DNA of 64,000 nucleotides from Pseudobdellovibrionaceae bacterium (GCA_018663505.1 JABJQG010000019.1:1-64000); one strand, 5' to 3'; counted from the stretch's first letter, positions 9,081-18,116 are shown. The notes: generated from the sequence alone by a model not told the origin. Numbers and translations are program-made.

Positions 9081-9473
9081 ATGGAAAAAATCATAAGAGT
9101 GCTTATTGCTAAACCAGGGTTAGATGGTCACGACAGAGGGGCTAAGGTTGTTGCCCGTGGATTACGTGATGCTGGTTTTGAAGTAATATACACAGGCCTG
9201 CACCAGACACCAGATATGATTATCTCTGCAGCCATTCAAGAAGATGTTGATGTTGTAGGCATCTCTATTTTATCGGGGGCTCATATGGCCTTAGTCACAG
9301 CGATTCAAAATGGATTTAAGGAGCAGGGAGTCGAAAAGCCAATATTTATTGGAGGCATTATTCCACCAGATGATGCTCATGATCTTCAGGTTCAAGGTGT
9401 GTCTAAGGTATTTGGCCCAGGAGCTACAATTTCTGAAATTGTAGAGTCTGTCAGGAATATGGCCAACCAATGA
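9081..9473 (+). CDS. B12-binding subunit of methylmalonyl-CoA mutase type
   Basis: 130 residues containing the whole cobalamin-binding Rossmann domain and nothing else. The signature D15-x-H17-x-x-G20 (His17 ligates cobalt from below), S62-x-L64 and GG at 91-92 are all present. It aligns with the C-terminal domain of methylmalonyl-CoA mutase, found as a separate small subunit in archaea and some bacteria. The catalytic large subunit is not in this window. The gene is divergent from the acyl-CoA dehydrogenase, and its stop overlaps the next start. The role in propionate or branched-chain carbon flow is inferred from family and context. Confidence 0.88.
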   Translation: MEKIIRVLIAKPGLDGHDRGAKVVARGLRDAGFEVIYTGLHQTPDMIISAAIQEDVDVVGISILSGAHMALVTAIQNGFKEQGVEKPIFIGGIIPPDDAHDLQVQGVSKVFGPGATISEIVESVRNMANQ

Positions 9474-9877
9474 GCTACAGAGCTTATATTTTAATATTTC
9501 TGCTCATAGCTTCATTAGTCTCTTGCACTTCAAAAAAAGAAAAGCCTAAAATAACAGTTGTTGAATACAAAAAACAAAGTGTTATTTTAGTGGGTGTTGC
9601 ATCTAAGTTATTGAGTGAGAGGTCTGTGGATACAATGCATAAGATGGCAGTGTCCATTCAGCAGTCACGTGCTATAGCCTGTATTCAAGTTGGGGAAGAG
9701 TGTAAGGTCTATGGACAAATGATGTCCAAGATGATCCAGTATACCAAAGATAATCAACTCACTGCTAAGGAAAAAATTGAGTTAAGAGCTGATTTTAAAG
9801 AGTTTGTGAGGCAACTTAAAGTGGAGTCTGAGGTTTTAGAAAAGCAGTGGGCAGAGTTTACAAAAACTGACCTGTAA
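9470..9877 (+). CDS. Small lipoprotein
   Basis: 135 residues. The ATG overlaps the previous stop by 4 bases (ATGA), so it is translationally coupled to the B12-binding subunit. The signal peptide ends in SLVSC, a good lipobox with Cys19. The mature part is helical and Lys-rich, with one Cys pair (IACIQVGEEC). The last 20 bases overlap the 3' end of uvrA on the other strand. No recognised domain; the link to B12 metabolism may only be positional. Confidence 0.75.
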   Translation: MSYRAYILIFLLIASLVSCTSKKEKPKITVVEYKKQSVILVGVASKLLSERSVDTMHKMAVSIQQSRAIACIQVGEECKVYGQMMSKMIQYTKDNQLTAKEKIELRADFKEFVRQLKVESEVLEKQWAEFTKTDL

Positions 9878-12356
9878 GAGATTTTTTATTTTTCTTTATT
9901 TCTTCAGGAGTCCCCATAGCCATAATTTGTCCCCCTTTACTTCCTCCTTCTGGCCCAAGATCAATGAGGTGGTCACAGTTATTTAATACATCCACATTAT
10001 GTTCAATAACTAAAACACTGTTTCCTTGATCCACAAGTTCATGCAGCAGTTGCATGAGTTTGTCTATGTCTGCAAAATGTAAACCTGTAGTGGGCTCATC
10101 CAAAATATAAAGAGTATCACCAGTGGCTTTCTTAGACAGTTCTTTAGAGAGTTTGATTCTCTGTGCTTCGCCGCCAGATAGGGTCACTGAAGACTGTCCT
10201 AGAGTTAAGTAGTCTAGACCCACACGCATTAAGGTTTCCAATTTTGTGGCAATGAGTTTGTGGTTTTTAAAAAATGCAAAAGCCTCTTCCACAGTCATAG
10301 ATAATATCTCAAAAATATTTTTTTCTTTAAATTTTATATTAAGGATTTCTGGGGAGTATCTTTGTCCATGACAGTGGTCGCAATCCACATAGACATTGTT
10401 CATAAAATGCATTTCCATCTTAATTTGACCAGCACCTTGGCAGTGTTCACATCGTCCAGCTTTCATATTAAAACTGAAGTGTGATGTTTTAAAGCCTCGA
10501 ATTTTTGATTCGGTAAGGCTGGCCATTAAGTTTCTAATATGAGTGAGCAAACCAATGTATGTGGCCGGTATTGACCTTGGTGTTCGACCTATGGGCCTTT
10601 GGTTAATTTCGATGACTTTGTTTAGGTAATCAAGACCTGAGATGGAGTGATGGGGCTCGGGCTCAGCCCCAAGTAGTCCCAATTTTTTTTGCACACTGCG
10701 AAATAATGTCTGGTGGATTAATGTGCTTTTTCCACTACCAGAGACACCACTTATACCCACTAGCAGTTTAAGTGGGATTTTTACTGAAATATTTTTTAAG
10801 TTATGGCCTTGTGCCTTTTTGACTTCAATAAATTGATCATTTGCTTTTCTCCGTTGCGGAGGTTTGTAAACGTTTATGGTTTTATTTAGGTAAGGGGCGG
10901 TAATACTTTTTTTACTATTAAGAAGATCATTAAGACGGCCCTTTACTAAAATCTCTCCACCCAGCTTTCCTGCGCCAGGCCCCATATCAATGAGATAGTC
11001 GGCCTTCAAGATGGTTTCTTCATCATGTTCCACCACCACCACAGTGTTTCCTCGATCACGCATTTGACGAATAACTGAAAGCAACTTGCGATGATCTTTT
11101 GGATGCAAGCCTATACTAGGCTCGTCTAATACATATAAAACTCCGATCATTTCGGAACCCAGCTGAGTGGCTAAGCGAATTCTTTGAGCCTCTCCACCTG
11201 AAAGAGTTTTGGTAGGGCGCGATAACTGAAGGTAGCCACAGCCCACATCGTTCATGTAGTGCAGTCTTTGAAATAGAGGAGCTAATATTTTTTCAGCAAT
11301 TATGGCATCACGGTTTTTTAAATGAATTTTGTTGAGCTGAGACTCAAGGTCACTCACTGGCAATTGAGACCATTGAAAAATATTCTTATTATCTAGAAAA
11401 ATGTTTAAAGAAGATTTTTTGAGTCGTGCCCCATGACATTGCGGACAGGGTTCCCATAGAAATTCCTTTTCTTCAGTACCTTCTTCAATTTCATACTCAT
11501 ATTCGATAGCTCCAATGCCGTTACACTCAGCACAGGCCCCTTGAGGGTTGTTGAAACTAAAAATTCGAGGTTCAAGTGCAGGGAAGCTAAAGTTACATTT
11601 AGGGCAGGCATTTTTAGTGGAGAACGTGATGAGTTCACCACTTATTAACTCAATATTTACATAGCCACCAGTGAGGTCTAGGCTTGATAAAACGCTTTCT
11701 GTTATACGTGTTTTATACTTCTCTTCCACGATTAATCGATCAATGAGCAAGTCTATACTGTGGGGTTTTGTTTTAGCTAGTTTCTTTATTTTATGAAGTT
11801 CTTTCCACTCCCCATCAACGTGAGCCTTAATATACCCCTTTTTTATCCAGTTTTGGATTTCCTTAGTAAACTCACCCTTTTTTGATCTAGCCATGGGTGC
11901 TAGTATATAAAACTTTTCTTTAGGCTTCATTTTTAAGATTGAGGTGACAATTTCTTCATAACTTTGCCCGGAGACTTTAATTTTATGTGTGGGACACATG
12001 GGGGTGCCCACTCTTGCCATTAATAATCTTAAAAAATCATAAGCTTCGGTTAGAGTGCCCACTGTGGAACGAGGATTAGCTGTAATTGTTTTTTGATCAA
12101 TGGCAATGGCAGGGGAGAGCCCTTCTATTTTGTCCACATTTGGCTTTTTATATCCACCCATAAATTGCTTAGCATATGTGGAAAGACTCTCTACATAACG
12201 GCGCTGGCCTTCGGCATATATTGTGTCAAAGGCTAAGGAGGATTTTCCACTGCCGCTTAATCCGGTAATTACGGTGATTTTATTTCTAGGAATCTCTACA
12301 TATAGATTCTTTAAATTATTCTCAACGGCATTATGGATAGAGATTTTATCATTCAT
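9858..12356 (-). CDS. uvrA: Excinuclease ABC subunit A, short form
   Basis: 832 residues against about 940 for typical UvrA, the damage-scanning ATPase of nucleotide excision repair. Two ATPase modules are clear: GLSGSGKSS near residue 33 with signature LSGGEAQRIRLA and DEPSIGLH, then GVSGSGKST with LSGGEAQRIKL and DEPTTGLH. The UvrB-binding region (about 115-230) is present, so it is not a UvrA2. Zinc module one (CPKC, CAEC) and module two (CEHC, CDHC) are intact. The missing residues all fall between CNGIG and CPQCHG, where only about 20 residues replace roughly 110 in the E. coli protein. No strong ribosome binding site precedes the ATG. Confidence 0.93.
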   Translation of the reverse strand: MNDKISIHNAVENNLKNLYVEIPRNKITVITGLSGSGKSSLAFDTIYAEGQRRYVESLSTYAKQFMGGYKKPNVDKIEGLSPAIAIDQKTITANPRSTVGTLTEAYDFLRLLMARVGTPMCPTHKIKVSGQSYEEIVTSILKMKPKEKFYILAPMARSKKGEFTKEIQNWIKKGYIKAHVDGEWKELHKIKKLAKTKPHSIDLLIDRLIVEEKYKTRITESVLSSLDLTGGYVNIELISGELITFSTKNACPKCNFSFPALEPRIFSFNNPQGACAECNGIGAIEYEYEIEEGTEEKEFLWEPCPQCHGARLKKSSLNIFLDNKNIFQWSQLPVSDLESQLNKIHLKNRDAIIAEKILAPLFQRLHYMNDVGCGYLQLSRPTKTLSGGEAQRIRLATQLGSEMIGVLYVLDEPSIGLHPKDHRKLLSVIRQMRDRGNTVVVVEHDEETILKADYLIDMGPGAGKLGGEILVKGRLNDLLNSKKSITAPYLNKTINVYKPPQRRKANDQFIEVKKAQGHNLKNISVKIPLKLLVGISGVSGSGKSTLIHQTLFRSVQKKLGLLGAEPEPHHSISGLDYLNKVIEINQRPIGRTPRSIPATYIGLLTHIRNLMASLTESKIRGFKTSHFSFNMKAGRCEHCQGAGQIKMEMHFMNNVYVDCDHCHGQRYSPEILNIKFKEKNIFEILSMTVEEAFAFFKNHKLIATKLETLMRVGLDYLTLGQSSVTLSGGEAQRIKLSKELSKKATGDTLYILDEPTTGLHFADIDKLMQLLHELVDQGNSVLVIEHNVDVLNNCDHLIDLGPEGGSKGGQIMAMGTPEEIKKNKKSLTGQFL

Positions 12357-12518
12357 TTGGATAGATTAACAATTTTGTAAGGGCAAAGGTAACTCTTTGC
12401 TTTATGGAATGCGTAGAGTTATGCATTTTAATGAATTTTTGAGGTAAAGCTGTTCTAAACGGGTTATGCTTTTTACGTAATTATGAATTTAAGAGTTAAT
12501 GAAAGTTAAGGCGATTAA

Positions 12519-12932
12519 ATGGGACTGTCAGAACATCAAATTGGGTTGATTAAGGGTGAGTGTGAAATAAGCTTTTCTTTAAGCTCAGGCCCTGGTGGAC
12601 AAAATGTAAATAAAAATAGTACAAAGGCCACTCTTCGCTGGTCCTTATTGAAGAGCAAGTTGCCAGAAGCTTTGAAAAATGTGCTTTATAAAAAGTTGTC
12701 AAATAAACTCACTGTTAAACATGAACTTGTGATATCTAATCAGACCTCACGCGTACAATCTGATAATGTAAAGAGTGTTTATGAAAAATTTATTGATCTG
12801 ATCATAGCGGCACTGATAGTACCGAAACGTCGAGTGCCTACACGACCAAGTAAAAATTCGAAAACACGACGTTTAGATTCCAAAACAAAAGATGCCTTAA
12901 CAAAAAAAAATAGAAAAAAAGTAGATTACTGA
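12519..12932 (+). CDS. arfB: Alternative ribosome-rescue factor B
   Basis: 137 residues, the normal length for ArfB (YaeJ/ICT1 family), which hydrolyses peptidyl-tRNA on ribosomes stalled without a stop codon. GGQ is at residues 26-28 within SSGPGGQNVNKNST. The C-terminal tail (about 95-137) is very Lys/Arg-rich, as needed to enter the empty mRNA channel. It is a single gene divergent from uvrA. Confidence 0.92.
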   Translation: MGLSEHQIGLIKGECEISFSLSSGPGGQNVNKNSTKATLRWSLLKSKLPEALKNVLYKKLSNKLTVKHELVISNQTSRVQSDNVKSVYEKFIDLIIAALIVPKRRVPTRPSKNSKTRRLDSKTKDALTKKNRKKVDY

Positions 12933-13041
12933 GTCCCTTTTTCTTTAAGCCATAACAACACCAGTCTTCAGAAACAGAGTCAAAATAGCACCACTATTTG
13001 CAGTTTTTGCTTATGTTTAATGCAAAACTAAAGGTTTTGTT

Positions 13042-13058
13042 TTGGCATGACCTATGCA
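13042..13058 (+). promoter_or_regulatory. Candidate sigma-54 promoter
   Basis: TTGGCATGACCTATGCA matches the -24/-12 pattern TTGGCAC-N5-TTGCA at most positions. The invariant GG (13044-13045) and GC (13056-13057) are exactly 12 bases apart. It lies about 50 bases before the start of the secreted-protein gene at 13109. No enhancer-binding regulator is encoded beside it. Confidence 0.5.
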
Positions 13059-13108
13059 CAATGAGTTTTCAGTAGGGGACATTTTGTCGTTTAAAAACAG
13101 GGGGAATT

Positions 13109-13882
13109 ATGAAAACAGTGAAATTAATTTTTATAGTATGGGCTACATTATTGGTGAGTGTTTTTGCACAGGCTAATGAACGAATACAGATTGAATTAGA
13201 TGAACACTTTCGGCGCGGTGGAGTTATAAAGCTTAAGCAAGAAATTAAAAATATATATCCTAATATACGGTTAAATCGGATGGAAATTCTAAAAGTAAGA
13301 TTAGTTGCTAAAAGTAAACATGGCGGAGGTTTTGCTGAGTTAATGGTAAACAACCGGCCTCAAGAATCTAGCGGAATTGATGGCAGCCCACGAGAATTTA
13401 GATCCAATTTGCCAAGAACATTTCATAGAATTGTATTACAGCATCTTGGCCGCAGATCTACTGGTAACTGGCAGTTACATATTGACGGAAACGTTAAGGT
13501 TAAAAAAGTTGTTGTGGTTATTTCTGAAAAAAATGGTAATGGACGTCAGCCTCCTCGAGGGCGTGTTTTCACTAAAGTATTAGGTGGTGACAAAGCTACT
13601 AAGGTTGGGAACTCTGCTAAGACTTTTCACATTAGAGAAAAAACACAGTCTATTATATTAAAGGGCACAAAACGTAGACTTACAATTCTCTCTGCAGTTG
13701 TTGAGTACAGAAATGGGCGAACAGAATCTTTACCTGAGCTTGAGGGACAACTTAAAAGCGGAAGAACTAAAAGTGCATCTTTAGGTGGACGTAACATCGA
13801 CAGTATAAGAATAGTTTCTAAAACTCTGAATCCTTTTGGAAGTCGAGGAAAATACGAAATTTCAGCAAAAGTTTATAGATAG
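13109..13882 (+). CDS. Secreted basic beta-rich protein
   Basis: 257 residues with a signal peptide ending VFAQA-NE (about residue 22) and AGGGGG upstream of the ATG. The mature protein is strongly basic and Gly/Arg-rich, with two strand-rich halves separated near residue 150 by a NGRQPPRG linker. The halves share the theme of short strands followed by R-L-x-I-L or L-x-R-M-E-I-L, so an internal duplication is possible. No known domain is evident. A sigma-54-like promoter precedes it and a strong terminator follows, so it is probably transcribed alone under dedicated control. Confidence 0.75.
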   Translation: MKTVKLIFIVWATLLVSVFAQANERIQIELDEHFRRGGVIKLKQEIKNIYPNIRLNRMEILKVRLVAKSKHGGGFAELMVNNRPQESSGIDGSPREFRSNLPRTFHRIVLQHLGRRSTGNWQLHIDGNVKVKKVVVVISEKNGNGRQPPRGRVFTKVLGGDKATKVGNSAKTFHIREKTQSIILKGTKRRLTILSAVVEYRNGRTESLPELEGQLKSGRTKSASLGGRNIDSIRIVSKTLNPFGSRGKYEISAKVYR

Positions 13883-13907
13883 TTTTAAACAAACCTTAAC
13901 TTAAAAA

Positions 13908-13935
13908 ACGCCACAGAGATGTGGCGTTTTTTTTT
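13908..13935 (+). terminator. Rho-independent terminator
   Basis: ACGCCACA (13908-13915), loop GAGA, TGTGGCGT (13920-13927), then eight T. The A-run before the stem makes it work in both directions. Confidence 0.9.
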
Positions 13936-13996
13936 GCTTTAAGTGGATGACAATCAAAGTTACATTGAAACGGTGTTGCCCTATTAACATCCATTA

Positions 13997-14114
13997 ATTC
14001 TCATTAAAATGAGAATATTGGACGAAAAGCCTGATATTAGTGTTAATTCTCATTTTAATGAGAATATATGGAAAAATAGGTGGAAACTCTACTAATTCTC
14101 AGTATAATGAGAAC
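13997..14114. promoter_or_regulatory. Three operators upstream of hipB
   Basis: Three inverted repeats of the form ATTCTCATTAAAATGAGAAT lie at 13997-14016, 14046-14065 and 14095-14114. The first two are perfect palindromes apart from the central A/T bases; the third is a slightly decayed copy. Their starts are exactly 49 bases apart each time. HipB-type antitoxins bind such palindromes and repress their own operon, so these are the likely autoregulatory sites. The regular spacing suggests cooperative binding or DNA bending. Confidence 0.8.
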
Positions 14115-14127
14115 TAATGGAGCTGAA

Positions 14128-14358
14128 ATGGAAGAAAACAAAGATATAACTATTAAAGATACTCAGTTTATTGGTCGTCTCATTAAAAAGCGCCGTAAGG
14201 AGCTTGGTATTACTCAGAGGCAATTAGCAGATATGTCAGGGCTTTCTTTTAATGGGATAAGCCAAGTAGAGCTAGGTCGCATGGAAATACGCATCTCAAG
14301 CTTGATTAAGATTGGTCAGCTTTTAGGCCTCAAACTAAAAATTGAAGTGGAAAACTAA
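14128..14358 (+). CDS. hipB: HipB-like antitoxin, Xre-type repressor
   Basis: 76 residues from ATG 14128, chosen because GGAG lies 7 bases upstream and because starts at 14080 or 14107 would put the third operator or its edge inside the coding sequence. The helix-turn-helix covers about residues 18-70: IKKRRKELGITQRQLADMSG, then the recognition helix around SFNGISQVELGR. HipB proteins neutralise the HipA kinase and repress the operon. The gene ends 3 bases before hipA. The long evenly spaced operator array upstream fits this role. Confidence 0.85.
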   Translation: MEENKDITIKDTQFIGRLIKKRRKELGITQRQLADMSGLSFNGISQVELGRMEIRISSLIKIGQLLGLKLKIEVEN

Positions 14359-14361
14359 ATT

Positions 14362-15624
14362 GTGAAAAAGCTCTATGTTCACTATGAAGGTCAAATTGTT
14401 GGGCAACTCACCCAAGATGACGATCTTATTTACTCTTATCAATATAATGATAACTGGCTGAACAATAAAAATAGTTTTCCTATCAGTCTTAGTTTGCCAT
14501 TGCAAAAAGAAGCTTTTGGCAACCGTCTGTCTCTTTCGTTTTTTGAAAACCTACTTCCCGAGGGAGATGTTAAGAAAGAAATTGAAGAAGCTCAGGCACT
14601 AAAGGGAGTTTTTAGTTTTTTAGAACAATTTGGTAAGGACTGTGCTGGGGCAATCACCGTGAGCCGCTCATTTGAGATTCCCCCAAACACTGGGAAAAAT
14701 AAAATAGAAATCGATCTTCAAAAAATCTATAGCGCAATGGAAGAAAAAAGAGCGATTGCTAATGTTATTGCAGAGGAAAATCCTGGTTATTTGTCTTTAG
14801 CTGGGGCACAAGATAAGTTTCCTGGCATTTATCACAACAGTCGTCTTTATCTGCCCATAGAAGGGCAACCCACGACACATATTATCAAGGCGCCCATTTG
14901 GCGTCACAATATTAAAGAGTCCGTTTATAATGAGCTATATATTATGCAACTTGCAAAGAGTGTGGGCTTCCAAATTCCCAACTGTTTTATTTTAAAGGGA
15001 CCACACCCATTGTTTATCATTGAAAGGTATGATCGTTATTTTAAAAAAAATAAGGATGTTCGTCGAATACACCAACAAGATTTTTGCCAAGCACAAGGGA
15101 TTGTTTCTGATAAAAAATATGAAAAAGAGGGTGGGCCAAGTATTAGAGCAAATTATGATCTGATTTTAAAACACGTATCTCCAAAAAAACGACTAGAATC
15201 TGTAGAAACTTTTCTCAAGTGGATATGTTTTAACCTCATTGTGGGAAATAACGATTGCCATTCTAAAAATATTTCCTTCCTCTATAATGAAGGTAAGGTT
15301 GAGTTAACACCATTTTACGATTTACTGTCGACCACAGTCTACCCCAAGCTTATACGTGCATTTGCCTATAAAATTGGTCAAACAACCGAGTATCATAAAA
15401 TGTCCACAAAGGAGTTCCATCTTACGGAACGCCTTATTGGAGTTAAGGAAGGGAAACTAATAACAATCTTTAACTTGGTTTTGCAAAAAATCTTAAAAGA
15501 ACGAAAAGCCATAACCCAAAAACTTATGGTTGAATATCCAGAGGTAAAAATTTTCAGCACTATCAATGAGGATATAGATCTTAGGGTAAAAACTTTTAAG
15601 AATCAGAATATTATTAATGAATGA
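14362..15624 (+). CDS. hipA: HipA-like serine/threonine kinase toxin
   Basis: 420 residues, full length, from GTG 14362. HipA toxins phosphorylate glutamyl-tRNA synthetase (or a related target) and stop translation, giving persistence. Seen here: the N-terminal domain with FFENLLPEGD, the LSLAGAQDKFPG loop (ATP/autophosphorylation region), the catalytic GNNDCHSKN motif and the metal-binding YDLLST. All key residues look intact, so the toxin is probably active. It overlaps nothing and ends just before the 3' end of a tRNA-Arg gene on the other strand. The target in this organism is unknown. Confidence 0.9.
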   Translation: MKKLYVHYEGQIVGQLTQDDDLIYSYQYNDNWLNNKNSFPISLSLPLQKEAFGNRLSLSFFENLLPEGDVKKEIEEAQALKGVFSFLEQFGKDCAGAITVSRSFEIPPNTGKNKIEIDLQKIYSAMEEKRAIANVIAEENPGYLSLAGAQDKFPGIYHNSRLYLPIEGQPTTHIIKAPIWRHNIKESVYNELYIMQLAKSVGFQIPNCFILKGPHPLFIIERYDRYFKKNKDVRRIHQQDFCQAQGIVSDKKYEKEGGPSIRANYDLILKHVSPKKRLESVETFLKWICFNLIVGNNDCHSKNISFLYNEGKVELTPFYDLLSTTVYPKLIRAFAYKIGQTTEYHKMSTKEFHLTERLIGVKEGKLITIFNLVLQKILKERKAITQKLMVEYPEVKIFSTINEDIDLRVKTFKNQNIINE

Positions 15625-15671
15625 GTCAATTTGTATAAAGTTAAGTGAGGCAGTTTGAATTGCATGATAAT

Positions 15672-15748
15672 TGGTGCGCCCGAGAGGATTCGAACCTCCA
15701 ACCACTGGATTCGAAATCCAGTACTCTATCCAGTTGAGCCACGGGCAC
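15672..15748 (-). tRNA. tRNA-Arg(UCG)
   Basis: 77 bases with encoded CCA. Acceptor arm GTGCCCG pairs with CGGGCGC (one G-U), the anticodon stem CTGGA/TCCAG encloses loop TTTCGAA giving anticodon UCG, and the T loop is TTCGAAT. It reads Arg CGN codons. Its 3' end faces hipA. Confidence 0.95.
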
Positions 15749-15985
15749 ATACTTTAGTCTTATACTACTCCTATATATTCTTAAAAAGGGCAGTTGAAAA
15801 GCAATTTCTTGTATTTGAGCTTTTGCAGGGCAAAATTGTGATAAAATTAATTTCTGTACTTAAAATGGGGAGTGTTGAGCCGATAAGATATTGAAATGAT
15901 ATGGGCAAGTGTGTGAACAGCTATTAAGACATGTTTATCATTAATTGGCTTTATCAATATTAGAGGATCAACAAAGGAAGACAAC

Positions 15986-17224
15986 TTGGATCAAGCTCCA
16001 GCGGAACACTTTTTAGACTTAAATTTTTCAGGGATCATTGACGATGCCCCTCGTGCAGCAGATTATATTTTGTATTTGGCATTAAAAAAGGAAGCTTCAG
16101 ATATTCATGTTGAAGTAAATAAGGAGGCGGCTCATCTGAATAGTCAGTTTCTTGTACGGTTGCGTATAAATGGAGTTTTGTATAATGAGCCCATGGATAG
16201 ATGTCGATCTGTGGAATATCGTGAACTCATATCTAGATTTAAATTTTTAGCTAAGATGGACCCTACGCAGACGCGTACTCCTGATGATGGCAGTATCTTT
16301 ATTAAAGCAAAATCTGGGGATTTTAAACTGAGGGTTTCCACAGTTCCTGGTTTACATTTGGAAGATATTGTTATGCGTATCCAAGCCAGTGGGCAGCAAG
16401 TAAGAAGTATGGATCAAATCCTAATGACAAGGTCCATGAAGAAGCAACTGGAGCTTGTGCTTTCACAAAGCTCAGGATTGATAGTTATAACTGGCCCAAC
16501 GGGGTCTGGTAAAACAACAACACTCTATGCAATGCTTTCAGTCCTTGCCGCTCAAGATAAAAAAGTAATCACCGCGGAAGACCCGGTTGAGGTAGAAATA
16601 AGAGGGGTTAATCATTACCAGGTTTCTCAACATACAAACTTTGCAAAAATGGCTAAGGCATTTATGCGTCAAGACGCTGATATAATACTGATTGGTGAGG
16701 TGCGTGACGAAGAGACCGCTGAAGTTGTAATGCAGTTGGCACAAACAGGTCATTTAGTGTTAACCACTTTGCATACAAGAAATGCTATTGAAACTCTTAC
16801 AAGATTAGATAGCTTAGGAGTATCAAGAGACCTAGTGGCCTCGAGTTTAAACTGCTCCATAGCTCAGCGTCTGGTGAAAGGCTTATGTCAATACTGCAAG
16901 GTAGAGGAAGAGCCCGATGAAGATGATTTAGAAAATATTTACGGCACCGCGGGACCACCAGAAGGGGCCAACTTTTTTGGTCCTGGAGATGGTTGTGAAC
17001 AATGCACGCATGGTTATAGTGGCAGGGTGCCTTTGTTTGAAACTTTTGTGGTGGATAACGATATCTCTGAGCAAATTATGCGTGGAAAAAGCACGGATGA
17101 AATCACCAAATTTGCCGTACAAAAAGGTATGATGACATTAAAAGAAGACGCACTTTTAAGGGTGTATCGTGGGCTAACTGATTTAGATTCAGTGTTACCA
17201 TATGTCATCGATCTTACATATTAG
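15986..17224 (+). CDS. GspE/PilB-type secretion or pilus ATPase
   Basis: 412 residues from TTG 15986, with AAAGGAAG 5-6 bases upstream. The hexameric ATPase family powers type II secretion or type IV pilus assembly. Seen: Walker A GPTGSGKTTTL (170-180), aspartate box around ITAEDPVEVE (195-204), Walker B ILIGEVRDEE (234-243), His box TGHLVLTTLHT (254-264), and a tetracysteine zinc site (CQYC near 300, CEQC near 338). It lacks the long N-terminal MshEN/T2SSE_N domain, and no secretin, pilin or inner-membrane partner is adjacent, so it is an orphan paralogue. PilT is less likely because of the zinc module. Confidence 0.85.
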   Translation: MDQAPAEHFLDLNFSGIIDDAPRAADYILYLALKKEASDIHVEVNKEAAHLNSQFLVRLRINGVLYNEPMDRCRSVEYRELISRFKFLAKMDPTQTRTPDDGSIFIKAKSGDFKLRVSTVPGLHLEDIVMRIQASGQQVRSMDQILMTRSMKKQLELVLSQSSGLIVITGPTGSGKTTTLYAMLSVLAAQDKKVITAEDPVEVEIRGVNHYQVSQHTNFAKMAKAFMRQDADIILIGEVRDEETAEVVMQLAQTGHLVLTTLHTRNAIETLTRLDSLGVSRDLVASSLNCSIAQRLVKGLCQYCKVEEEPDEDDLENIYGTAGPPEGANFFGPGDGCEQCTHGYSGRVPLFETFVVDNDISEQIMRGKSTDEITKFAVQKGMMTLKEDALLRVYRGLTDLDSVLPYVIDLTY

Positions 17225-17502
17225 ATAATCATAATTTCATTTATACCGCATTTAAAGAGCTTCTTAGCTTTGTAACCGTCCATATTTTAGACGATTTATA
17301 GGTTTTTTTTACTTATTTTCAAAACAGTGTATTTATCACAAAAAAATATTTTTTAGTGATATTCTTGCCACATGACTAAACAAGTTCGGTACTTAAATGG
17401 AGAATGATCTTCGAGGGGTTTCGGACGTTACCAATAGATAAACCAAGTATGTAACTGGAGAATTACCTCCTTAACATTTGGATTATGCGCTAGGAGCTTG
17501 CC

Positions 17503-18090
17503 ATGAAAACTATGATTTCAATTTTACTCATAAATTTATTTACTGTGGTCTCACACGCAGATAATCTTAATGACTTGGTTATTAGTGATATACTTCATGA
17601 AATTAAAAACCATAAAGAGCAAAAAAATCTATTTATTAAATCGGTTTTATCTAGTCAGTCGGGTGATCAAGGTTACTATACCTTGAAGTTATGTTGGGCA
17701 GATAAGGATGGCAGCTCTAGCCTGAGTCAAAGTGTTGGGAGCTCAGAGTGTGCATCTAATAAGCTAGGTGGGCGAGAAATCTCTCAACCTGAATTAGTAA
17801 ATTTGATGAGTAGTCTTTTGACAATTTCTGAAGAGTTAAATGAGGAGCGGTTTCTGGGTCACTATATTAGTGATCCTATGAGTTCTTTAGCGTTTGGTTC
17901 TGGCTGCGTTATTGGAATTGGAATAGCTGGTTGGGGTACCAAATTATCTTGGCCAAGCGGGGTTATCAGCTGTGCTCTCGTAGGTGGTATGTTTACGATA
18001 GCTAAATACAACTCCGATTTTAATGACTTTATTGCTGAAAATATTTTGTATCCTGATTCTGAGTCAGTAGTATTAAATAACTCACATTAA
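17503..18090 (+). CDS. Exported protein with glycine-rich hydrophobic segment
   Basis: 195 residues with a signal peptide ending SHA-DN (about 20) and AGGAG 6 bases before the ATG. The middle is polar, Ser-rich, with Cys at KLCWADKDG and SSEC. Residues about 125-165 form one or two Gly-rich hydrophobic stretches (FGSGCVIGIGIAGWG; VISCALVGGMF), which could sit in a membrane. No known family recognised. The 278-base leader upstream has small GC-rich dyads but no riboswitch class I can name. The transposon-like element begins 27 bases after its stop. Confidence 0.65.
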   Translation: MKTMISILLINLFTVVSHADNLNDLVISDILHEIKNHKEQKNLFIKSVLSSQSGDQGYYTLKLCWADKDGSSSLSQSVGSSECASNKLGGREISQPELVNLMSSLLTISEELNEERFLGHYISDPMSSLAFGSGCVIGIGIAGWGTKLSWPSGVISCALVGGMFTIAKYNSDFNDFIAENILYPDSESVVLNNSH

Positions 18091-18116
18091 AGTTAGCTTT
18101 CATGAGTAAGGTAGAG

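Noticed and set aside
13377-13583. 68-residue ORF inside the secreted basic protein gene
   Set aside because: An out-of-frame shadow; the longer frame has a signal peptide, a ribosome binding site and a terminator.
15655-15894. 79-residue ORF on the plus strand
   Set aside because: It is the complement of tRNA-Arg read as protein.
17225-17502. Riboswitch in the leader of the 17503 gene
   Set aside because: Small GGAG/CCTCC dyads are present but none of the conserved cores of c-di-GMP, SAM, preQ1 or cobalamin riboswitches.
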